The notes under the pieces are model-generated. The model had not been told where the DNA came from. It ran no database searches and saw nothing but the letters and a program-made list of their open reading frames with translations. Below, one piece after another: positions 33,566 through 43,225 of a stretch of 64,000 nucleotides of DNA (the stretch's first letter is position 1; every line of letters begins with the position of its first letter). The DNA is from Arsukibacterium ikkense (lineage in GTDB: Bacteria > Pseudomonadota > Gammaproteobacteria > Enterobacterales > Alteromonadaceae). The stretch is taken from contig NZ_LAHO01000012.1 of NCBI RefSeq assembly GCF_000987775.1, forward strand, positions 62,001 through 126,000, in the 5' to 3' direction. The translations under genes and the position numbers were made by a program.

Positions 33566-33717
33566 AATAACTCCTGTTAGGTCTGCAACGCGCACATTGT
33601 ACCCTGCTGCGCGCAAATTAACCGCAAATAGGACTATATTGTGCCAAGATTTTGCTGCAGATCAACTTAAAACCACCAACGCCCTCCGCTGCTATGGTCT
33701 GGATGGCCCAATTAGCC

Positions 33718-34224
33718 TTACAACAAGCCGGGGTTCAGCTGCCAGATACTAAAGTTAAGGGCGGCGGCAAAACTCAGCCAAAGCAGATAAGGTAGCAACA
33801 GCATAGCTGCCAGTTTATTATGTTTCCAGAAGAGAAGCATTGTAACAAGCAGCAACGCCATTAACAGCATAATGGTAATAAAAGCCAGCGCCCCCTGATA
33901 CCAGGCAAAAAATACCCAGCTCCATAACGCGTTGACACAAAGTTGGCTGAAGTACAGCACCAATGCCAACTGGTGAGCTTTACTGCTGCGCCAGACCAGC
34001 CAGGCAGCAATAGCCATTAAAGTATACAGCGCTGTCCATACCGGGCCGAACAGCCAGCCGGGCGGGGCAAAGGCCGGTAACTGCAGCTCACGGTAAAAAT
34101 TGGCTGCATTAATTGACCCCAGCGCACCAATGCCCGCGGCAAGGTAGGTTAAGGCCAGTAGCGTCAGCAGCATCAATACCTGGCGCAGTAAAATGGTAAT
34201 GTGCATGGCGGTGTTGTTCTCCAT
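33718..34224 (-). CDS. tspO: TspO/MBR family membrane protein
   Basis: 168 residues from the ATG at 34224 (AGGG seven bases upstream); a second ATG at 34206 is possible. Five transmembrane helices with the family marks FAPPGWLFGPVWTALYTLM, CVNALWSWVFF and PYLLWLSFAAALNFSIWQLN. TspO proteins bind tetrapyrroles such as protoporphyrin IX and regulate stress or pigment responses. It lies after a LysR gene on the same strand with a 68-bp gap. Confidence 0.92.
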   Translation of the reverse strand: MENNTAMHITILLRQVLMLLTLLALTYLAAGIGALGSINAANFYRELQLPAFAPPGWLFGPVWTALYTLMAIAAWLVWRSSKAHQLALVLYFSQLCVNALWSWVFFAWYQGALAFITIMLLMALLLVTMLLFWKHNKLAAMLLLPYLLWLSFAAALNFSIWQLNPGLL

Positions 34225-34292
34225 CAAAGATCCCTGTTGTCTGCCAAATGTACGTCTAATGACCAGTTTAGATCAGCGGCTGAAAAATATGC

Positions 34293-35135
34293 TCAGCTTC
34301 TACTGGCGGCTTGCTGACAGAGCTGGCGTAGTACCTGTAAAGCGGGGCTGTCGTGGTTACGGCCATGTGCCAGCACCAGGGTGCGCTCCAGCTGCAGGCC
34401 CTGGATGGGGCGTAAGCTGACATCAGGGCGTTGGCGCAGGCTGTCTAAATCGGGTACCAGGGCGCAGCCAACGCCGGCCGAGACCAGGCCCAGGGCATAT
34501 TCGATGGTTTGAATATCGGCGCGGATATCGGGCCGGATATTGCGGCGCACCAGCTCCGGATAAAAGGTGGCCCAGGCATCGCACGGCAGGCGTTTAATCA
34601 GCGGTAAGTTGGCAAAGTCTTCCAGGGCGATTTGCAACTGCAGGCTCAGCGGCCAGGCAGGGGGCAGCGCCAGCAGATAGCGATCCTGCCACAGTGGTTG
34701 CAGCACTTCACCGGTCTTCAGCTGTTGCGGCGTGATAATGCGTGCGTCACAGGGTTGGTCGGGCTCAACTAAATGCAGTTCCAGCCCCTCTACCTGCTGG
34801 CTGAATTCGCGTAGTAAGGCGCTCATCCGCTCTACACCCAGTGCTTTAATTAAGCCTAAGCGAAATTGCACCCGGTCAACCGGGGTGCGGAACGAGGCTT
34901 TTAACGACTGCAGCTGGCTCAGCAGTTTGCCGGCATGGCCATACAGCTTATCGCCATCCTCCGTTGGGGTTACCCCTTTGGGCAGGCGGATAAATAACTT
35001 CACCGCCAGTTCCTGCTCTAACTGGCGCAAGGCGGCAGATAAGGATGGCTGCGCTACGCAGCATTGGCGCGCGGCGGCGCTGACACTGCCCTGTTCATAC
35101 ACGGCGACAAAGTAACTAAGCTGGCGAATGTCCAT
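34293..35135 (-). CDS. LysR-family transcriptional regulator
   Basis: 280 residues: N-terminal winged helix-turn-helix (residues 1-60, MDIRQLSYFVAVYEQGSVSA AARQ with PSLSAALRQLE) and a substrate-binding domain (about 88-270). It is divergent from the acyl-CoA dehydrogenase operon across 123 bp, the usual arrangement for a LysR activator of the neighbouring catabolic genes, so its ligand may be a pathway intermediate. Confidence 0.9.
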   Translation of the reverse strand: MDIRQLSYFVAVYEQGSVSAAARQCCVAQPSLSAALRQLEQELAVKLFIRLPKGVTPTEDGDKLYGHAGKLLSQLQSLKASFRTPVDRVQFRLGLIKALGVERMSALLREFSQQVEGLELHLVEPDQPCDARIITPQQLKTGEVLQPLWQDRYLLALPPAWPLSLQLQIALEDFANLPLIKRLPCDAWATFYPELVRRNIRPDIRADIQTIEYALGLVSAGVGCALVPDLDSLRQRPDVSLRPIQGLQLERTLVLAHGRNHDSPALQVLRQLCQQAASRS

Positions 35136-35258
35136 AGTTAAAAGCTATACCAGATACAGGATTAATATATTTTAACTTTATATCAGGCCGCAGTAGAGTG
35201 AGCAATACGTATTAATTTTCAACATCAGCATATTTATCGAACAGCATGAGGTAGCGAT

Positions 35259-36434
35259 ATGGCCCGCCCAGTATTTGATTGGCAAGACCCGTTTCAATTA
35301 TCGGCAATGTTAACAGAAGAAGAGCGGATGATCCGCGATACCGCTCACCAGTATTGTCAGGACAAGCTGCAACCGCGGGTGCTGCTGGCTAACCGCAATG
35401 AGCATTTTCACCGCGAGATTATGACCGAATTGGGCGAGCTGGGGCTGTTGGGCGCCACCTTGCCAGAGCAATACGGCTGCTCGGCAGTGAACTATGTGTG
35501 TTACGGCCTGGTGGCGCGTGAAGTGGAGCGGGTGGACAGCGGCTATCGCAGCGCGATGAGTGTGCAGTCGTCGTTAGTGATGCACCCTATTTATGAATAT
35601 GGCAGCGAAGCACAGCGCCAGAAATACCTGCCAAAACTGGCCACCGGCGAGTGGGTGGGGTGTTTTGGTTTAACCGAGCCTGATGCCGGCTCGGATCCGG
35701 CCAGTATGCGTACTGTGGCGAAGAAAACCGCCAATGGCTATTTGCTGAACGGCACTAAAATGTGGATCACCAACAGCCCGATCGCCGATGTGTTTGTGGT
35801 ATGGGCCAAGCTGGACGGTGAGATCCGCGGCTTTGTGCTGGAAAAGGGCCTGCCGGGCCTCAGTGCGCCGAAAATAGACGGCAAGTTTTCACTGCGCGCC
35901 TCGATCACCGGTGAAATTGTGATGGAGAATGTCGAAGTGCCGGCCGATGCCATTTTCCCCGAAGTGCGCGGTTTAAAAGGGCCCTTTGGTTGCTTAAACA
36001 AAGCGCGCTACGGCATTGCCTGGGGCGCGCTGGGCGCGGCTGAATTTTGCTGGCATGCGGCCCGCCAGTACACGCTGGACCGCATTCAGTTTGGCCGGCC
36101 ACTGGCGCAAACTCAGCTGGTACAGAAAAAACTGGCCGATATGCAAACCGACATCAGCCTTGGCTTACTGGGCTGCCTGCAGGCTGGCCGGCTGATGGAC
36201 GCAGGCTTACTGGCGCCTGAAACCATCTCGCTGATTAAACGTAATTCCTGTGGCAAGGCGCTGGATATTGCCCGCCAGGCCCGCGATATGCACGGTGGCA
36301 ATGGTATTGCCGATGAATACCATGTTATTCGCCACGTTATGAACTTAGAAGCGGTGAATACCTACGAAGGCACCCATGATGTGCACGCGCTGATTTTAGG
36401 CCGGGCGCAAACCGGCTTACAGGCGTTCAGTTAA
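35259..36434 (+). CDS. gcdH: Glutaryl-CoA dehydrogenase-like acyl-CoA dehydrogenase
   Basis: 391 residues with the acyl-CoA dehydrogenase fold: [15 protein letters not shown] flavin-binding signature, [18 protein letters not shown], the [13 protein letters not shown] substrate-region segment, and [16 protein letters not shown], where the catalytic glutamate is in YEGTHD. Overall pattern and length fit GcdH, which oxidises and decarboxylates glutaryl-CoA to crotonyl-CoA in lysine/tryptophan catabolism. It is the first gene of a three-gene operon with a fused 2-oxoacid dehydrogenase E1 and an acyltransferase. Confidence 0.88.
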   Translation: MARPVFDWQDPFQLSAMLTEEERMIRDTAHQYCQDKLQPRVLLANRNEHFHREIMTELGELGLLGATLPEQYGCSAVNYVCYGLVAREVERVDSGYRSAMSVQSSLVMHPIYEYGSEAQRQKYLPKLATGEWVGCFGLTEPDAGSDPASMRTVAKKTANGYLLNGTKMWITNSPIADVFVVWAKLDGEIRGFVLEKGLPGLSAPKIDGKFSLRASITGEIVMENVEVPADAIFPEVRGLKGPFGCLNKARYGIAWGALGAAEFCWHAARQYTLDRIQFGRPLAQTQLVQKKLADMQTDISLGLLGCLQAGRLMDAGLLAPETISLIKRNSCGKALDIARQARDMHGGNGIADEYHVIRHVMNLEAVNTYEGTHDVHALILGRAQTGLQAFS

Positions 36435-36436
36435 CC

Positions 36437-38677
36437 GTGGCGCCGGCGTTTCATCCATGGCTGCAGCAATTTCTGCAGCAAATTGCCAGCAATAGCTTAG
36501 CCCCTGCCAGCAGTTTGCAGCAGGGCCTGAGTGACAGTGAACTATACCGGCTATGGCATAGCCAGCTGTGCAGCCGCCTGCTGGATTTACAGTCGCGTTT
36601 GCTGCAGGCCAAAGGCCAGAGCTTTTATACCATTGGCAGTGCCGGCCATGAGGGCAATGCGGCGGTAGCCGCGGCGCTGCGCCTAACCGATCCGGCGTTT
36701 TTACATTACCGCAGCGGTGCCTTTTTTATTGAGCGCAGCAAGCAATTACCCGGCAGCACGCCGTTGTACGATATGCTGTTGTCGTTTTGTGCCGCCAGTG
36801 ACGACCCGATCTCCGGCGGCCGGCATAAGGTGCTGGGTAGCTTAGCGCTGAATATTCCACCGCAAACCAGTACTATTGCCTCGCAACTGCCCAAAGCGGT
36901 GGGCGCGGCCTTTGCCATAGATTTAAGCAAACGGCTGGGCCACAGCGGTAACTGGCCGGCCGATGCCATAGTGCTGTGCAGCTTTGGTGATGCCTCGGCT
37001 AACCATTCTACGGCGCAGGGCGCCATTAATACCGCCTGCTGGGCGGCGTATCAGCATGTACCGTTGCCTGTTTTGTTTGTTTGTGAAGATAACGGCCTGG
37101 GTATTTCTACCCCGACCCCGCCAGGCTGGATCGAGCAAAGCCTGGCAGACCGGCCGGAGCTGCGTTACTTTGCCGCCGATGGCAGCGATTTAGCCCAGAC
37201 TTATGCCGTGGCGCGTAAAGCCGCGCATTATGTGCGCAGCAAACGCCAGCCGGCAATATTGCATTTATCGACGGTGCGCTTATTTGGCCATGCTGGTGCT
37301 GACACGGAAACAGCCTATCGCAGCAAAAGCCAAATTGACGCAGAGCTGGCGCTCGACCCGTTACTGGCCAGCACGGCCTGTCTGCTGGCGCGCGGTATAT
37401 TAAGCCAGGCCGGGCTGCACAGCGCGGTCAGCGAGCTGGCCAGCCAAATCAGCCGGGTAGCCGGGCTGGCGAGTAGCCGGCCAAAACTGAGCAGCGCCGC
37501 ACAGGTGATGGCGGCGATAGCGCCAGAGCGGCCCGCCCTGCCGGCGCCGCCGTTGCCGGTCAGCAGCATTCGCAGTGCGATCTTCGACTACGATAAACAT
37601 AATATGGGCAAGTCTCAGCACCTGGCGAAAATGCTGAACTGGACTTTGCATGATTTGTTCGCTCAGTACAGTAATACTGTGCTGTTTGGCGAAGATGTCG
37701 CCAAAAAAGGCGGCGTTTATGGCGTATCGCAGCATTTACTCCAGGCATTTGGTGGTAACAGGGTGATCAACACCCTGCTGGATGAACAAAGTATTCTGGG
37801 TATGGCGATTGGTCTGGCGCAGCAGGGGTTTATTCCGATCGCCGAAATTCAGTTTCTGGCTTATGTGCATAATGCCGAAGATCAAATTCGCGGTGAAGCT
37901 GCCACCTTGCCGTTTTTCTCGAATGGTCAGTACCATAATGCCATGGTGGTGCGGATTGCCGGCCTGGCGTATCAGCGTGGTTTTGGCGGCCATTTTCACA
38001 ACGATAATTCGTTTGCGGTATTTCGGGATATTCCGGGCATTATTGTGCTGTGTCCGTCGAATGGCGCCGATGCGGCGTTGTTATTGCGCCAGGCGGTGCA
38101 ACTGGCGTATGAGCAAAAGCGGCTGGTGATTTTTTTAGAACCCATCGCCTTATATATGACCCGCGATTTGCTGAGTGCCGGTGATGGGCTCTGGTTAACT
38201 GATTACCCGTCACCCGATACTTTGCTACCGGCGCTGGGTGAGCCGGCGGTCTTTAATCAGGGGCCTAATCAAGGGCCTAACCAGAGCCCGGCGGCACAGC
38301 CCGAGCTGACTATTATCAGCTATGGCAATGGTTATTATTTAAGCCGCCAGGCGGCAGCCGAGCTGGCAGACTCGGGTTACAGCCTGCGCTTGCTGGATAT
38401 TCGCTGCCTGGTACCACTGCATATTGAGGCCATTGTCGCTGCGCTGGCAGATTGCCAGCAGGTGCTGATAGTTGATGAATGCCGGCGGCGCGGCTCGCTG
38501 AGCGAAGAGCTGTTTACCGGGCTGTGTGAAGCGCGGCCGGGCTTTTTTAAGCTTAGCCGGATTACCGCAGCTGACAGCTTTATACCGCTGGGCGCAGCGG
38601 CCTATAGCGTATTGCCGTCGAAACAACAGATTATCGATAAAGTGCAGCAGTTGCTGAGCGCGGAGCACCCTGAATGA
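36437..38677 (+). CDS. Fused alpha/beta 2-oxoacid dehydrogenase E1 component
   Basis: 746 residues from a GTG two bases after the gcdH stop. The alpha part (about 1-370) has the thiamine-diphosphate motif CSFGDASANHSTAQGAINTA...EDNG and HYRSGA. The beta part (about 385-746) has LFGEDVAKKGGVYGVSQHL, IAEIQFLAYVHNAEDQ and the GFGGHFHNDNS loop. Alpha and beta are normally separate genes (BkdA1/A2 type); here they are fused. Next to gcdH, it could be a 2-oxoadipate dehydrogenase E1 supplying glutaryl-CoA, but no E2 or E3 gene is adjacent. A linker at about 610-620 carries a short GPNQ repeat. Confidence 0.85.
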   Translation: MAPAFHPWLQQFLQQIASNSLAPASSLQQGLSDSELYRLWHSQLCSRLLDLQSRLLQAKGQSFYTIGSAGHEGNAAVAAALRLTDPAFLHYRSGAFFIERSKQLPGSTPLYDMLLSFCAASDDPISGGRHKVLGSLALNIPPQTSTIASQLPKAVGAAFAIDLSKRLGHSGNWPADAIVLCSFGDASANHSTAQGAINTACWAAYQHVPLPVLFVCEDNGLGISTPTPPGWIEQSLADRPELRYFAADGSDLAQTYAVARKAAHYVRSKRQPAILHLSTVRLFGHAGADTETAYRSKSQIDAELALDPLLASTACLLARGILSQAGLHSAVSELASQISRVAGLASSRPKLSSAAQVMAAIAPERPALPAPPLPVSSIRSAIFDYDKHNMGKSQHLAKMLNWTLHDLFAQYSNTVLFGEDVAKKGGVYGVSQHLLQAFGGNRVINTLLDEQSILGMAIGLAQQGFIPIAEIQFLAYVHNAEDQIRGEAATLPFFSNGQYHNAMVVRIAGLAYQRGFGGHFHNDNSFAVFRDIPGIIVLCPSNGADAALLLRQAVQLAYEQKRLVIFLEPIALYMTRDLLSAGDGLWLTDYPSPDTLLPALGEPAVFNQGPNQGPNQSPAAQPELTIISYGNGYYLSRQAAAELADSGYSLRLLDIRCLVPLHIEAIVAALADCQQVLIVDECRRRGSLSEELFTGLCEARPGFFKLSRITAADSFIPLGAAAYSVLPSKQQIIDKVQQLLSAEHPE

Positions 38678-38690
38678 AGAAGCAAGCCGT

Positions 38691-39728
38691 ATGAGCCAGA
38701 GAAAAACCGCCGTTGTGGTGTGCCCGGGCCGTGGCAGTTATAACCGGCCAGAGCTGGGCTATATTGGCCAGCATTTGCCGGCAGAGAGCCTTTTCACGTC
38801 ACAATTAGCAGAATTTGATGCGCTGCGCACAGAACTGGGTGTGCCAACCGTTAGCGCGCTTGATAGTGCCGCCAGCTTCAGCAGTGCGGTGCACTTAAAA
38901 GCCGACAATGCGGCAGCACTGATTTTCAGTGCTGGTTTGAATGATTTTGCCCAGATTAACCGCGATAAATTCGACATAGTGGCCATTACCGGTAACTCAA
39001 TGGGCTGGTATACCGCGCTGGGTTGTGCCGGAGTATGGCAGGGCAGCGACAGCATGCAACTGGTAACCGGTATGGCGCAGCTGACCGCCAATGCGGCCGG
39101 AGCACAGTTTATTTATCCGCTGCTGAACACTGACTGGCAACCTGATTTGGATAAACAGGCGCGGCTGGCTGAACAGCTGTATTTGCACCAGGGTGCCTTG
39201 TTTATGTCGATAGCCTATGGTGGCTATGCCGTGCTGGCCGGTACCCAGAGTGCGGTACAGCAGGCCATGCAGGCGCTGCCGCCGTGCGACGAGCGCTTTC
39301 CGCTGTTACTGCCGGGCCATGCGGCTTTTCACAGCCCCTTAATGCAACCAGCGGCCGATCAGGCGCTGGCGCGCTTTGGCGAGCAGTACTTTGCCACGCC
39401 ACAATTGCCGTTAATTGATGGTCGCGGCGTGATCTGGCCCAGTCAGCTGGCCCAACCCAGTGCGCTGAAGGCTTATACCCTGGGCCAGCAGGTATGCGAT
39501 ACCTTTTATTTCAGCCGGGCTATTGCGGTGGCGGTAAAAGAGTTTGCGCCTGAGCATCTGATTTTACTGGGCCCGGGCAGTGGCCTGGGCAGCGCGGTGG
39601 CGCAAAGCCTGATTGCCATTAACTGGCAGGGGCTGAGCAGTAAGCAGGATTTCAGCGTCGCGCAACAGGCAGCCATGCCCTTTGTGTTGAGTATGGGCCT
39701 GCCTGAGCAACGCCAGCTGCTACTCTGA
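38691..39728 (+). CDS. FabD-like acyltransferase-domain protein
   Basis: 345 residues. Malonyl-CoA:ACP acyltransferase-type fold: VVVCPGRGSYNRPE near the N-terminus where FabD has the FPGQG glycine loop, the nucleophile elbow ITGNSMGWY (GxSxG), and GHAAFHSPLM with the second catalytic histidine. It is divergent from FabD (GNSMG rather than GHSLG), so the acyl group may differ. It is the last gene of the gcdH/E1 operon, 13 bp after E1. No acyl carrier protein gene is near. Confidence 0.78.
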   Translation: MSQRKTAVVVCPGRGSYNRPELGYIGQHLPAESLFTSQLAEFDALRTELGVPTVSALDSAASFSSAVHLKADNAAALIFSAGLNDFAQINRDKFDIVAITGNSMGWYTALGCAGVWQGSDSMQLVTGMAQLTANAAGAQFIYPLLNTDWQPDLDKQARLAEQLYLHQGALFMSIAYGGYAVLAGTQSAVQQAMQALPPCDERFPLLLPGHAAFHSPLMQPAADQALARFGEQYFATPQLPLIDGRGVIWPSQLAQPSALKAYTLGQQVCDTFYFSRAIAVAVKEFAPEHLILLGPGSGLGSAVAQSLIAINWQGLSSKQDFSVAQQAAMPFVLSMGLPEQRQLLL

Positions 39729-39731
39729 TAT

Positions 39732-39782
39732 GGGCGCTTTAGCGCCCGCTAATAAGCTTTGCTGGCCTGTTTCAGGCTTTTT
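39732..39782 (+). terminator. Double hairpin terminator between convergent genes
   Basis: First hairpin GGGCGCT-TT-AGCGCCC (39732-39747), second GCCTG-TTT-CAGGC (39765-39777) followed by five T. It ends the acyltransferase operon; the TetR stop codon overlaps the T-run. Confidence 0.75.
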
Positions 39783-40398
39783 ATGCTTGTTGCAGCCCCA
39801 GCAGCATGGCATCTATTAATGCCGGAGCATGTTGCATTAAATCGCATTGCTGCGGCTTTAATAAAAAATGGCTGATGATGCCACCAATATACATATGCAG
39901 AGCTATTGCTGCCAGGCGCGGGCTCACCCCGGCACGCAGCAAGCCGGCTTGCTCTGCCCGTTCAAAGGCGCGCTGCATTACCGCTACCGTTTGTTCATCC
40001 AGTTTATCCTGCTGATTTACCGCCGGATTCAGTTCGTCAATATATTCACAGCGATGAAATACAATGGTTAGCACCCGGTGGTGCTGCTCACTGGAAGCAA
40101 TTAAGCGTAAGCCATTGCTGATTAACTGATGCAGCTGGCCGAATGGATCGGCAGCCGGGTTGTTGTCGACGGCGGCCAGCAAATGCTGAAATGGCAGCCG
40201 TACCCGCTCTAGCATGGCATTAAATAAATCGGCTTTGTTCTGAAAATGCCAGTAAATGGCGCCGCGGGTGACGCCGGCGGCGACCGCTATTTTTTCCAGG
40301 GTGGTGCGCGACACGCCATGTTCAAAAAACAACAGCTCGGCGGCATCCAGAATGGCGGCGCGGGTGCTTTCTGCTTCGGCTTTAGTACGTCTGGCCAT
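39781..40398 (-). CDS. TetR/AcrR-family repressor (AcrR/TtgR-like)
   Basis: 205 residues: N-terminal helix-turn-helix (TRAAILDAAELLFFEHGVSR; LEKIAVAAGVTRGAIYWHF) and an AcrR-like ligand domain. AcrR and TtgR control RND efflux pumps, normally divergent from the pump genes, but here the next gene is an outer-membrane barrel on the same strand and no acrAB is near. The regulated genes may be elsewhere. Confidence 0.9.
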   Translation of the reverse strand: MARRTKAEAESTRAAILDAAELLFFEHGVSRTTLEKIAVAAGVTRGAIYWHFQNKADLFNAMLERVRLPFQHLLAAVDNNPAADPFGQLHQLISNGLRLIASSEQHHRVLTIVFHRCEYIDELNPAVNQQDKLDEQTVAVMQRAFERAEQAGLLRAGVSPRLAAIALHMYIGGIISHFLLKPQQCDLMQHAPALIDAMLLGLQQA

Positions 40399-40513
40399 AG
40401 TTAAATTACTGTAAAGTGGTTAAAAAATAGCATGCCCTAATACTAACAGATCCTACGCCATTGCTCTAATAGCAATAACGGCAGCTGCAAGGGCAGCTGC
40501 GACAGGGGAGGGA

Positions 40514-41095
40514 TTAAAACTTATAGTTCAGGCCAACGGTCAGCAACGACACGTCCGATTCAATTAAACCGTTATCTTCATCTTCCAGATCAGGCAAAAT
40601 ATTATACTCGGCAACCAGGCTTAAGCGGTTGGTCAGATGAAAAGTGGCACCTGCGCCATAAATAAAGCCGCTTTCAGTACTGGTTTGTGAACCGGACAGC
40701 CCGGGAATATCATAGGCAAAAGCATAACGTGTTTCGCCATAACCGGCAGTGGCAAACAGCGCGAAGCGGTCGCCTAATGGCAAGGAACCTTTGGCCATTA
40801 GTGCCATATGGCGGTCTATTTCATAGCGCACCGAGTCGTTGTCACCGAAAATGTGCTCATCTTCTACGCCAATGGCATAACGTGCTTCCAGCGCTAAAAA
40901 GCTGGTAAGCTGAAAACCGGCATTAACTCCGGCCACGCCAAATTTTATATCGGTATTGGCAAAATCGGACTCCAGATCTACTTTATGCTGACCATAGTGG
41001 CCCCCCAGATAAAAGCCGGTGTCGTAAGTTTGCGCAGTCGCAGCTGCGCTGAAAAATGCTCCGACAAGAACAGCGGTTGGAAGTAGCTTGTTCAT
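40514..41095 (-). CDS. OmpA-like small outer-membrane beta-barrel
   Basis: 193 residues: a signal peptide ending at ATAQ, then eight-strand-barrel style alternation with a GYGETRYAF hairpin, ending VGLNYKF with a terminal phenylalanine. It resembles the N-terminal barrel of OmpA/OmpW-type proteins without the peptidoglycan-binding domain. A GCAGCTGC/GCAGCTGC repeat lies at 40481-40500 just downstream. Function unknown. Confidence 0.82.
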   Translation of the reverse strand: MNKLLPTAVLVGAFFSAAATAQTYDTGFYLGGHYGQHKVDLESDFANTDIKFGVAGVNAGFQLTSFLALEARYAIGVEDEHIFGDNDSVRYEIDRHMALMAKGSLPLGDRFALFATAGYGETRYAFAYDIPGLSGSQTSTESGFIYGAGATFHLTNRLSLVAEYNILPDLEDEDNGLIESDVSLLTVGLNYKF

Positions 41096-41213
41096 AGTGA
41101 CTCCTTTTTTACAGGGTGAGTATTGCCAGGGTGAAAGTCACTAACAGGTATACCAGAGCCCCGATGAATCAGTGGTTAATGAAATGTAAGGGGATGTAAT
41201 GGTTGGCTGATTA

Positions 41214-41240
41214 AAAGCGCTGCTATTGCAGCAGCGCTTT
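41214..41240 (-). terminator. Hairpin terminator after the chemoreceptor gene
   Basis: An 11-bp perfect stem AAAGCGCTGCT / AGCAGCGCTTT with a 5-base loop, 28 bp after the stop; the T-run on the minus strand is short (CTTTTAAT). Confidence 0.65.
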
Positions 41241-41267
41241 GTTGGCAGGTGGTAGTGATTGAAAGTT

Positions 41268-43196
41268 CTACACTTTAAATTGACCAACCAGGCTTTGCAA
41301 TTGTGCAGCTAATTTTGCCAGCTCTTCTCCGGCGCTTGCAGTCTGCTGCGCACCCTTAGCTGTGGCATCGGCTGACTGATTTATATTGACAATATTGCGG
41401 TTAATTTCTTCGGCTACTGAGCTTTGCTCCTCGGCAGCAGTAGCAATCTGAATATTCATATCGTTAATATTTGTGACAGAACGGCTTATGGTAGTGAGTG
41501 ATGATTCAGCCTGGGATGCCTGATTAAGTCCATTTTGTGCCTGGTGACGCCCTTTCTCCATCGCTGTTACCGCGTTTTTAGCACCCGTTTGCAGCCGCTC
41601 TATCATAGCGTGAATTTCCGTGGTTGAACTTTGAGTTCGTGATGCAAGGGTTCTTACTTCATCGGCTACTACGGCGAAACCACGTCCTTGATCTCCAGCT
41701 CTAGCTGCTTCGATAGCTGCATTCAATGCTAACAAGTTGGTTTGTTCAGCAATGCCGCGAATTACATCAAGCACTGAACCTATTTTGTTGCTCTCTTCAG
41801 CTAATGTAGAAATTACCGCAGCACCGCTTTCTACTTCATGTGCAAGAGCGTTAATGGTATTCAGCGTTTGTTGCATAACAGCTTTACCTTCCAGCGTTTC
41901 ATTATTTGCCTGTTGTGCCGAACTTGCCGCCAGAGCAGCGTGATTCGCTACTTCCTGAACGGTGGCGGTCATCTGATTCATAGCAGTTGCAACCTGAGCC
42001 GTTTCAGATTGCTGACGCACGACCTCTTTACTAGCTTGATCGGTAATGAACGACATCTCTTCAGAGGCTGAACTTATTTGCTCTACAGAGCTTCTGACCT
42101 GCTGAACCATTGCCTGAACTTTCGCTGCAAATTGATTAAATGCAGCAGCTAATTCAGTTATTTCGTTGTTGCCTTTCTGCGGTAGGCGGCGGGTTAAATC
42201 ACCTTCACCCTGAGCGATATCATGCATAGCATCTACAGCTTGTTTTATTGGCGTAGTGATAGTTTTAGCTATCATATAGGCAATAGCCATCCCAATTAGA
42301 ATAGCCAGAAAAGAAATACCGAGGGTTGTAAGCCTTGCCTTGTTAAGTGCTGCAACATAATCACTGCGGTTCATACTAACTTCAAGCACACCAATAATTT
42401 TGCCACTGTAATCACGAACAGCTTTCAATAAAACAGCATAGTCTTCAGATTTCACGCTAACCTGACTGAAATAAATATCTTCCCGCAGAGTTTGTTGCAT
42501 TAATGAATCTGCAAGCAGGTTATTTCCGTCCCATGAACCTCCGAAACGTTTAAAGCTGTTACCATCAATCAGGAACAAAGCAAGGTCAACGTTGTACTTT
42601 AACTTAAATTGTTCGAAAAATGGCTGCCCAAAAGACATGCCAAACTCCACCGAACCAAGATGAGCACCCTTTAATCCGATGGGGCTGATACCCCTAATTC
42701 CGAGCCCTTCCACGCCAAATTCCAGTCCTTGGACGGGCTGTTTGCTGCGATTAGTTTCTACTACAGTTTGGCGAAAGCCGGATAAATCATCACCGAAGCG
42801 CTCGGGGCGATGCAAGCGTAGCCATGAAGTTGCCGGAGGGGTATGAATTTGAAATTGTTGAACCCCAAATTTCTCGCGCATTATTGCAAAAGCGGGTTGT
42901 AATTGAGTGGTAAGGTAATCCCGCTCACCATCGGCTAAAGGTTGTTGCAGGGCAGGGATATTGGCATAAAAGGTACTCAGAGCCACTGCTAACCGTCCCT
43001 CAGAGGCGATTTGTGCTTCTGCACTAATTGCCAATTGTCGCAGTTCCTTTTCCTCGGCGGTATGAAGTGTGCTGCTAATTTGATGGTTAACGACTGGTAC
43101 AATCATACCCGCCATGATTACTAAAACCAGAATAAAACCAAAGCCGATACGTTTGCCGATAGAAAGGTTTTGCAATAGGGTTGTTAGCATATCCAT
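41268..43196 (-). CDS. Methyl-accepting chemotaxis protein with double Cache domain
   Basis: 642 residues; an ATG two codons later is equally possible. A transmembrane helix about 17-35, a periplasmic dCache_3-like sensor to about 285 ([38 protein letters not shown]), a second helix about 285-310, HAMP, and a signalling domain with [20 protein letters not shown]. It senses an unknown extracellular ligand. The C-terminus lacks an NWETF-type CheR/CheB pentapeptide. Confidence 0.93.
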   Translation of the reverse strand: MDMLTTLLQNLSIGKRIGFGFILVLVIMAGMIVPVVNHQISSTLHTAEEKELRQLAISAEAQIASEGRLAVALSTFYANIPALQQPLADGERDYLTTQLQPAFAIMREKFGVQQFQIHTPPATSWLRLHRPERFGDDLSGFRQTVVETNRSKQPVQGLEFGVEGLGIRGISPIGLKGAHLGSVEFGMSFGQPFFEQFKLKYNVDLALFLIDGNSFKRFGGSWDGNNLLADSLMQQTLREDIYFSQVSVKSEDYAVLLKAVRDYSGKIIGVLEVSMNRSDYVAALNKARLTTLGISFLAILIGMAIAYMIAKTITTPIKQAVDAMHDIAQGEGDLTRRLPQKGNNEITELAAAFNQFAAKVQAMVQQVRSSVEQISSASEEMSFITDQASKEVVRQQSETAQVATAMNQMTATVQEVANHAALAASSAQQANNETLEGKAVMQQTLNTINALAHEVESGAAVISTLAEESNKIGSVLDVIRGIAEQTNLLALNAAIEAARAGDQGRGFAVVADEVRTLASRTQSSTTEIHAMIERLQTGAKNAVTAMEKGRHQAQNGLNQASQAESSLTTISRSVTNINDMNIQIATAAEEQSSVAEEINRNIVNINQSADATAKGAQQTASAGEELAKLAAQLQSLVGQFKV

Positions 43197-43225
43197 GTCT
43201 CACATTAGTTCAAGTAAATGGGTAT

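Noticed and set aside
36706..37026. Minus-strand frame inside the E1 gene
   Set aside because: It is opposite the conserved thiamine-diphosphate region and has no start signals.
39781..40398. acrR in an acrAB efflux locus
   Set aside because: The protein is AcrR-like but no RND pump genes lie beside it, so the symbol was withheld.
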